DNA from: Janthinobacterium sp. 67 | Lineage (GTDB): Bacteria; Pseudomonadota; Gammaproteobacteria; Burkholderiales; Burkholderiaceae_D | NCBI RefSeq assembly: GCF_002797895.1 | Contig: NZ_PGES01000001.1 | Coordinates: forward strand, 1,054,001 to 1,118,000 | DNA length: 64,000 nt | Direction: 5' to 3' | Shown here: piece after piece, positions 59,883-64,000 of the stretch | How the letters are laid out: every line of letters starts with the position of its first letter | How positions within the stretch are numbered: position 1 is the stretch's first letter | The notes under the pieces: model-generated | Told to the model about the DNA's origin: nothing | Seen by the model: only the letters and a program-made list of their open reading frames with translations | Databases searched by the model: none | Position numbers and translations under genes: made by a program

Positions 59883-60308
59883 CTAGGTCTTGTATGCCAA
59901 CCAATTCAATCGCTCACGTCTTTCCGGCCGATCAACCTCCTCACGGCAGGCTACATGCCAGTCGGCAGTGGCGACCTTGGTTGCACTTAATAACGCTTGT
60001 AGATATGGAAGGTCCACATCAGACAGCGAGGGGCCAAACACATATACAGATTCTATGACGTCGAGTTGATTGAAAAACGCTTGGTGTTGAAGGATCAACC
60101 TCTCGGAAGGCTTGAAAGTCTGCAAAAAGTAACCGTTTAAGATGCTGTGTGCCTCCATCAGTCTGGTATCAAGCTCCTCAATGTCCTCGCGATCATTGAG
60201 AGATTTTCGCTGTGTGGGATTCCAGGCATGGCCAAGGATTAACTCATCGTCCTGCATTTTGGCTTCACCATCCGCATGGCACGAATCATGGCCACCAAAG
60301 CGCATCAC
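59883..60308 (-). pseudogene. Truncated AbiH-like abortive-infection gene
   Basis: The 141-aa frame contains only C-terminal AbiH elements: DDELILGHAWNP, a helical middle, and ESVYVFGPSLSDVDLPYLQALLSA with TADWHVACREE. Full-length AbiH proteins are over twice this length, and the N-terminal part is missing. The truncation point is 16 bp from the Fur box of the next gene, so the insertion or deletion that brought the receptor removed the 5' end. Expression of the remnant as a protein is possible but unlikely to be functional. Confidence 0.6.
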
Positions 60309-60323
60309 TCCACGAAATATAGA

Positions 60324-60344
60324 TGGTAATGATTCTCATTTATA
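60324..60344 (+). promoter_or_regulatory. Fur box upstream of the second siderophore receptor
   Basis: TGGTAATGATTCTCATTTATA is close to the Fur consensus, 41 bp before the start at 60385. A TATAGT hexamer follows directly. Confidence 0.82.
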
Positions 60345-60384
60345 GTATAGTGCGCACAGTTTTTCTTCTTATAACCTTGCGCCC

Positions 60385-62553
60385 ATGCCATCGATGCCAT
60401 CCTCACTCCCAACTCCATTCCCTGCCCATCATCCCCTCGCCGCCCGTCTGATCCTCGCCGGCCTGCTCATTGCCAGCGTGCCACCGTCCGTCTACGCGCA
60501 AGCAGTTGCCGGCGTGCAGAACCCTCTCGCCACCGTGGTCGTCACCGGCCAGGCCGAAGCGGATGCCGGCGGGCAGATTGCCAAGAGCGCGCGCTCTGGC
60601 ATGCTGGGGGAAAAAGACTTGCTCGATACGCCGTTCAGCGTCAACAGCTATACGAGTCAGCGCATGCTGGACCAGCAGGCGCTGACCCTGGCCGAGGTGC
60701 TGGGCGGCGATCCGTCCACCCGCTTCACGGGCCAGATCGGCGGCGTCACGGATTCGTTTTTCATCCGCGGTTTTCCCCTCAACGAAGGTAATTTGAGTGA
60801 AGTGGCGTTCGACGGCGTGTATGGCGTCTCGCCCAATTACCATTTGTTTACGGAATACCTGCAAAGCGTCGAGGTGCTCAAAGGGCCGGCCGCCTTGCTG
60901 TACGGGATGTCGCCGAATGGCGGCGTGGGCGGTGTCGTCAATGCCGTGCCGAAACGCTCGCTGCCGCGCGACCTGACGCGATTGACCGTCGATTACGGAT
61001 CCGGCTCGCAGGCTGGCGCGGCCATCGACGTCAGCCGCCGTTTCGGCGAGGAGCGGCGCTTCGGCATCCGCTTCAATGGCTTGCACCGCCAGGGCCATAC
61101 GCCGCTCGACCACCAGACCTCGCGCGCGGAAGTGGCGGCCGTCGCGCTCGACTACCAAGGACAGCGGCTGCGCGCCTCGCTCGACGTGATCGAGCAATAC
61201 CAGTGGATCGACGCGCCCACGCGCCCCTTCCTCGTGGCCGCGCGCCTGCCCGTGCCGGAAGCGCCCGACGGCCGGCGCAACATCGCCCAGTCCTGGGGCT
61301 GGTGGAAATCCAACGACCTGGCCACCCTGGGCAAGATCGAATACGATGTGAACGATAAGGTGACCGTGTTCGCCGACGTGGGCGGCACGCGCTCCGACGT
61401 GTCGCGCTATTCGGACCAGACGCCGACGATCACCAGCGCGGCCGGCGACATGACGGTCACGCCCATGAACTGGAAATTCCGCGTACGGCGCGCCAGCGGC
61501 GACACGGGCGTGCGCACGCGCTTTCGCACGGGCGGCGTCGAGCATGCGCTGGTCGTGATGGGCAATGTCTACCGCGACGAGTTTGGCAGCGTGAGCAATT
61601 CCGGCAAGCTCATCACCTCGAACATCTACCATCCCGTGGCCGTGCCCGATCCCGGCATTCCCGCACCGGCCCGCGTGCCGAAACTGTCCGCGTCCACCCT
61701 CTCCAGCCTGGCCGTGGCCGATACGCTGGACATGCTGGACCAGCGCGTGCAGCTGACCCTGGGCGTGCGCCGCCAGCTGGTCGAATCGAAAAACTACCAC
61801 GCCACCAGCGGCGCGCTGACCACGCACTACAAGCAAGGCGCATTGACGCCGCTGGCCGGCATCGTCGTCAAGCCGCTGCGCCACGTGTCGCTGTATGCGA
61901 ACTATATCGAGGGCTTGAGCAAGGGCGATATCGCCCCGAACATCGCCGACAACGCGGGCCAGGTCTTCGCGCCCTACAAGAGCAAGCAGTATGAAGTGGG
62001 GACGAAGGCCGATTTCGGCGTCGTGCTGGCGACCCTGGCCGTGTTCCAGGTGACCAAGCCCAGCGGCCAGTTGTATGGCAAGGTCTACAGCATGGATAGC
62101 GAGCAGCGCAACCGGGGCCTGGAGCTGAACCTGTCCGGCGCCGCCAGCAAGACCGTGCGCCTGCTGGCCGGCATCACCGTGCTCGACGGGCGTCTGGTGA
62201 AGACCAACAACGCCGCCACCATGGGCAAGCGCCCCGTGGGTGTGCCGACCTCGATGGCCAACCTAGGCGGCGAATGGGATCTGCCGTACTGGCCCGGGTT
62301 GACGGCCACGGGCGCCGTCAGCTACACCAGCAAGCAGTTTGTGGATCAGACGAATCTGCAATCGGTGCCGTCGTGGACCAAGGTCGACCTGGGCTTGCGC
62401 TACCGCACGGCCATCGCCGGCAAGGCGACGACCTTGCGCGCCGGCCTGATGAACGCCTTCGACCGCCATTACTGGGCCGGCGTGGCCTCGTATGGCACCG
62501 TTTCGCAGTCGACGCCCCGCAGCATGCAACTGTCGGCGGCCGTGGATTTCTGA
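60385..62553 (+). CDS. TonB-dependent siderophore receptor
   Basis: A 722-aa outer-membrane receptor. Signal sequence up to VYAQA (about residue 40), plug at about 70-190 with FFIRGFPL and VNAVPKR, then a barrel ending in AVDF. The ATG at 60385 gives a rather long signal; the ATG at 60394 (MPSSLP) is an alternative. It resembles the receptor at 763-2973 in the spacing of its plug motifs and in the AGIVVKPLRHVSLYANYIEGLSKG block. A Fur box upstream indicates iron repression. Confidence 0.93.
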   Translation: MPSMPSSLPTPFPAHHPLAARLILAGLLIASVPPSVYAQAVAGVQNPLATVVVTGQAEADAGGQIAKSARSGMLGEKDLLDTPFSVNSYTSQRMLDQQALTLAEVLGGDPSTRFTGQIGGVTDSFFIRGFPLNEGNLSEVAFDGVYGVSPNYHLFTEYLQSVEVLKGPAALLYGMSPNGGVGGVVNAVPKRSLPRDLTRLTVDYGSGSQAGAAIDVSRRFGEERRFGIRFNGLHRQGHTPLDHQTSRAEVAAVALDYQGQRLRASLDVIEQYQWIDAPTRPFLVAARLPVPEAPDGRRNIAQSWGWWKSNDLATLGKIEYDVNDKVTVFADVGGTRSDVSRYSDQTPTITSAAGDMTVTPMNWKFRVRRASGDTGVRTRFRTGGVEHALVVMGNVYRDEFGSVSNSGKLITSNIYHPVAVPDPGIPAPARVPKLSASTLSSLAVADTLDMLDQRVQLTLGVRRQLVESKNYHATSGALTTHYKQGALTPLAGIVVKPLRHVSLYANYIEGLSKGDIAPNIADNAGQVFAPYKSKQYEVGTKADFGVVLATLAVFQVTKPSGQLYGKVYSMDSEQRNRGLELNLSGAASKTVRLLAGITVLDGRLVKTNNAATMGKRPVGVPTSMANLGGEWDLPYWPGLTATGAVSYTSKQFVDQTNLQSVPSWTKVDLGLRYRTAIAGKATTLRAGLMNAFDRHYWAGVASYGTVSQSTPRSMQLSAAVDF

Positions 62554-62596
62554 TTTGTCGATGCGCTTGCCGCAGGCTTGACTGCCTTTCCTTGAT

Positions 62597-63010
62597 TTAA
62601 TTTTTACTGCCTATGCCCATGCTTTCCATGACCCTGGCGGCATTGTCCTTGCAGTCCACATCATCGGGTTTTGCATCGATCAGTTGAATCAGGGATAAAA
62701 GATGGGCCTTGTTCTGGGCCAATCGCACTTCCAGCGATTCGATATCGGCAATCTTCTTTTTCAGCGCGGCCATCAGCTCATCATGTTTCCATGATGAGCT
62801 GTCCTCGGGCAAGACTTGCTTGATTTCGTCCAGGGAAAAGCCCGCCTGCTGCGCGTCGCTGATGATGGACAGCACTGCCACGGCTTCCAGAGGATAGTCG
62901 CGGTAGCCATTCGATTGCCGGCTCACGGCTTTCAACAGGCCCCTGGATTCGTAGAACCGAATCGTGGAGGCCGCCAAGCCGCTGCGCTTGGCCAATTCGC
63001 CAATTTTCAT
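62597..63010 (-). CDS. MerR-family regulator
   Basis: A 137-aa regulator: MKIGELAKRSGLAASTIRFYESRG (in parts) is the DNA-binding domain, followed by a dimer helix and a C-terminal part with one cysteine (DVDCKDNA). The start at 63010 or 63013 is equivalent. It is divergent from an Old Yellow Enzyme gene, and two MerR-type promoters lie between, so it very likely controls both. Confidence 0.9.
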   Translation of the reverse strand: MKIGELAKRSGLAASTIRFYESRGLLKAVSRQSNGYRDYPLEAVAVLSIISDAQQAGFSLDEIKQVLPEDSSSWKHDELMAALKKKIADIESLEVRLAQNKAHLLSLIQLIDAKPDDVDCKDNAARVMESMGIGSKN

Positions 63011-63067
63011 CATTTCCCCGCTGATTTTTTGTGCTTGCCTGTCCGTGTCATCGGGACGCCATGCTCA

Positions 63068-63098
63068 ACTATAAGCTTGAAGCCAGCTTCAATGTCAA
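63068..63098 (-). promoter_or_regulatory. MerR-type promoter of the merR gene
   Basis: On the minus strand TTGACA (63093-63098) and TATAGT (63068-63073) are 19 bp apart, and the spacer is the palindrome TTGAAGCTGGCTTCAA plus three bases. Confidence 0.8.
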
Positions 63099-63146
63099 GC
63101 GGCGGATGATGGCGCAAGAGAGATTGTAATTTTTCCGATTCAGGAC

Positions 63147-63177
63147 TTGACCTTCAAGTTAGCTTAAAGCTTATCGT
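63147..63177 (+). promoter_or_regulatory. MerR-type promoter of the Old Yellow Enzyme gene
   Basis: TTGACC (63147-63152) and TATCGT (63172-63177) are 19 bp apart, with CTTCAAGTTAGCTTAAAG as a dyad across the region. It lies 27 bp before the start at 63205. Confidence 0.8.
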
Positions 63178-63204
63178 GAGGCTATCGCAACCTTGGAGAT
63201 CAGC

Positions 63205-64000
63205 ATGAAACCCTTTACCGCACTGACATTGCCGAATGGGACCGTCGTTCCGAACCGTCTTGCCAAAGCCGCCATGGAAGAGAACATGGCCGACAACGAT
63301 CACGCGCCTTCGGACGAGCTGATACGCCTGTACCAGTCGTGGGCGGACGGTGGCGTCGGCCTGATGATCACCGGAAACGTGATGATCGACCGCCGCGCCA
63401 TGACGGGGCCCGGCGGCGTGGTGCTGGAGTCCGAGCAATTTGGCGCCCGCTTCGAGCGATGGTCGCGCACTGCCCGCTCACGCGGTGCGCAGATCTGGAT
63501 GCAGATCAACCATCCGGGGCGCCAGATGCCTGCCGCCCTGGCACAGGAAACCATCGCACCGTCAGCTGTGCCCATGGACCTGGGCAACTTTTCCAGGCAA
63601 TTTTCGGCGCCGCGCGCAATGACGGAGGCCGACATTGCCGACGTGAAACAGCGCTTTGTCAACAGCGCCCGGCTGGCCGAGCGGTTTGGCTTTACGGGCG
63701 TGCAAATCCATGCCGCGCACGGCTACCTGATCAGCCAGTTCCTCTCGCCTCTGACCAACCAGCGCACCGACCGCTGGGGCGGTTCGCTGGAAAACCGGGC
63801 GCGGCTGCTTGTCGACGTCGTCAACGAGGTGCGGCAGGCCGTCGGCAAAGGCTTTGCCGTCGCCGTGAAGCTCAATTCGGCCGATTTCCAGAAAGGCGGC
63901 TTCAGTTCGGAAGATGCCAAGCAGGTCGTTTCCATGCTCAATACCCTGGGCGTGGACCTGATTGAATTGTCCGGCGGCAGTTATGAAGCCCCTGCCATGC
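63205..64000 (+). CDS. NADH:flavin oxidoreductase, Old Yellow Enzyme family, partial
   Basis: The first 265 residues of an FMN-dependent ene-reductase; the gene runs off the right edge. LPNGTVVPNRLAKAAMEENM is the family N-terminus, MQINHPGRQMP follows, and GVQIHAAHGYLISQFLSPLTNQRTDRWGGS (in parts) carries the substrate-binding His/His and Tyr. It reduces activated C=C bonds, for example in electrophile detoxification, which fits induction by a MerR regulator. Confidence 0.92.
   Translation, partial: MKPFTALTLPNGTVVPNRLAKAAMEENMADNDHAPSDELIRLYQSWADGGVGLMITGNVMIDRRAMTGPGGVVLESEQFGARFERWSRTARSRGAQIWMQINHPGRQMPAALAQETIAPSAVPMDLGNFSRQFSAPRAMTEADIADVKQRFVNSARLAERFGFTGVQIHAAHGYLISQFLSPLTNQRTDRWGGSLENRARLLVDVVNEVRQAVGKGFAVAVKLNSADFQKGGFSSEDAKQVVSMLNTLGVDLIELSGGSYEAPAM

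Noticed and set aside
1..64000. tRNA, rRNA or riboswitch
   Set aside because: I looked for tRNA-like cloverleaf ends and large conserved rRNA blocks at likely gene gaps and saw none. A covariance-model scan would be needed to be certain.

Overview
The window is GC-rich with dense, short-spaced genes. TonB receptors with Fur boxes, LysR and MerR regulators, DHA2 exporters, a GH18 chitinase, and a KfrA/integrase pair all suggest an Oxalobacteraceae betaproteobacterium, most like Janthinobacterium, Duganella or Massilia. This is inferred from protein character; no database was searched.

Positions 1-48109 are ordinary accessory chromosome. From left to right they hold: a partial secreted protein and a Fur-controlled siderophore receptor; a 144-bp tandem repeat block (3883-4374); a 2-hydroxyacid dehydrogenase, LtrA and regulators; an EAL phosphodiesterase; two tandem beta-lactamase-fold serine hydrolases; VirK/YbjX; a KfrA-like protein divergent from a tyrosine recombinase; a thioesterase/MarR/citrate-synthase-like group; GNATs; a DHA2 pump; the cadmium/lead module cadA-cadR with a MerR-type promoter; a chemoreceptor beside a secreted Cache protein; a MerR/SMI1/SDR group; an NRAMP-like transporter; an amidase; and a chitinase with a long Pro-Thr linker. 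A lipoprotein and an OmpA-domain protein close this part.

Positions 48110-58981 are the outstanding region: an integrated 10.8-kb virus-like element at a chromosomal dif site. Its right junction is a complete 28-bp dif (58954-58981). Its left junction keeps only the XerC arm and spacer (48110-48126). A 21-bp inverted repeat lies just inside both ends. Between them are a DUF3693-like repressor with divergent promoters and a palindromic operator, a HUH-superfamily rolling-circle initiator with two tyrosines, a P9/Zot/FtsK-type packaging ATPase, a 274-aa protein whose size and strand pattern match the corticovirus PM2 double-jelly-roll capsid protein P2, at least nine small single-span membrane proteins, a Ser/Thr/Asn-repeat membrane protein, a beta-rich protein, a membrane-anchored lambda-R-like (GH104) endolysin, a holin-like protein and a 20-residue basic peptide. 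A small HTH protein is encoded in reverse beside dif. I read this as a tailless, membrane-containing, corticovirus-like temperate virus that integrates with host XerCD. The left operon would handle replication and packaging. After an intrinsic terminator (53244-53277), the right operon would make the capsid, membrane and lysis proteins. It ends at a strong terminator placed inside the convergent HTH gene.

Positions 58982-64000 are host chromosome again. They hold an unknown 99-aa protein, a DUF6232-like membrane protein, a truncated AbiH-like defence gene, a second Fur-controlled siderophore receptor, and a MerR gene divergent from a partial Old Yellow Enzyme gene with two MerR-type promoters between them. 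The presence of dif suggests the window lies at or near the replication terminus.

I saw no rRNA, tRNA, CRISPR array or complete insertion sequence.
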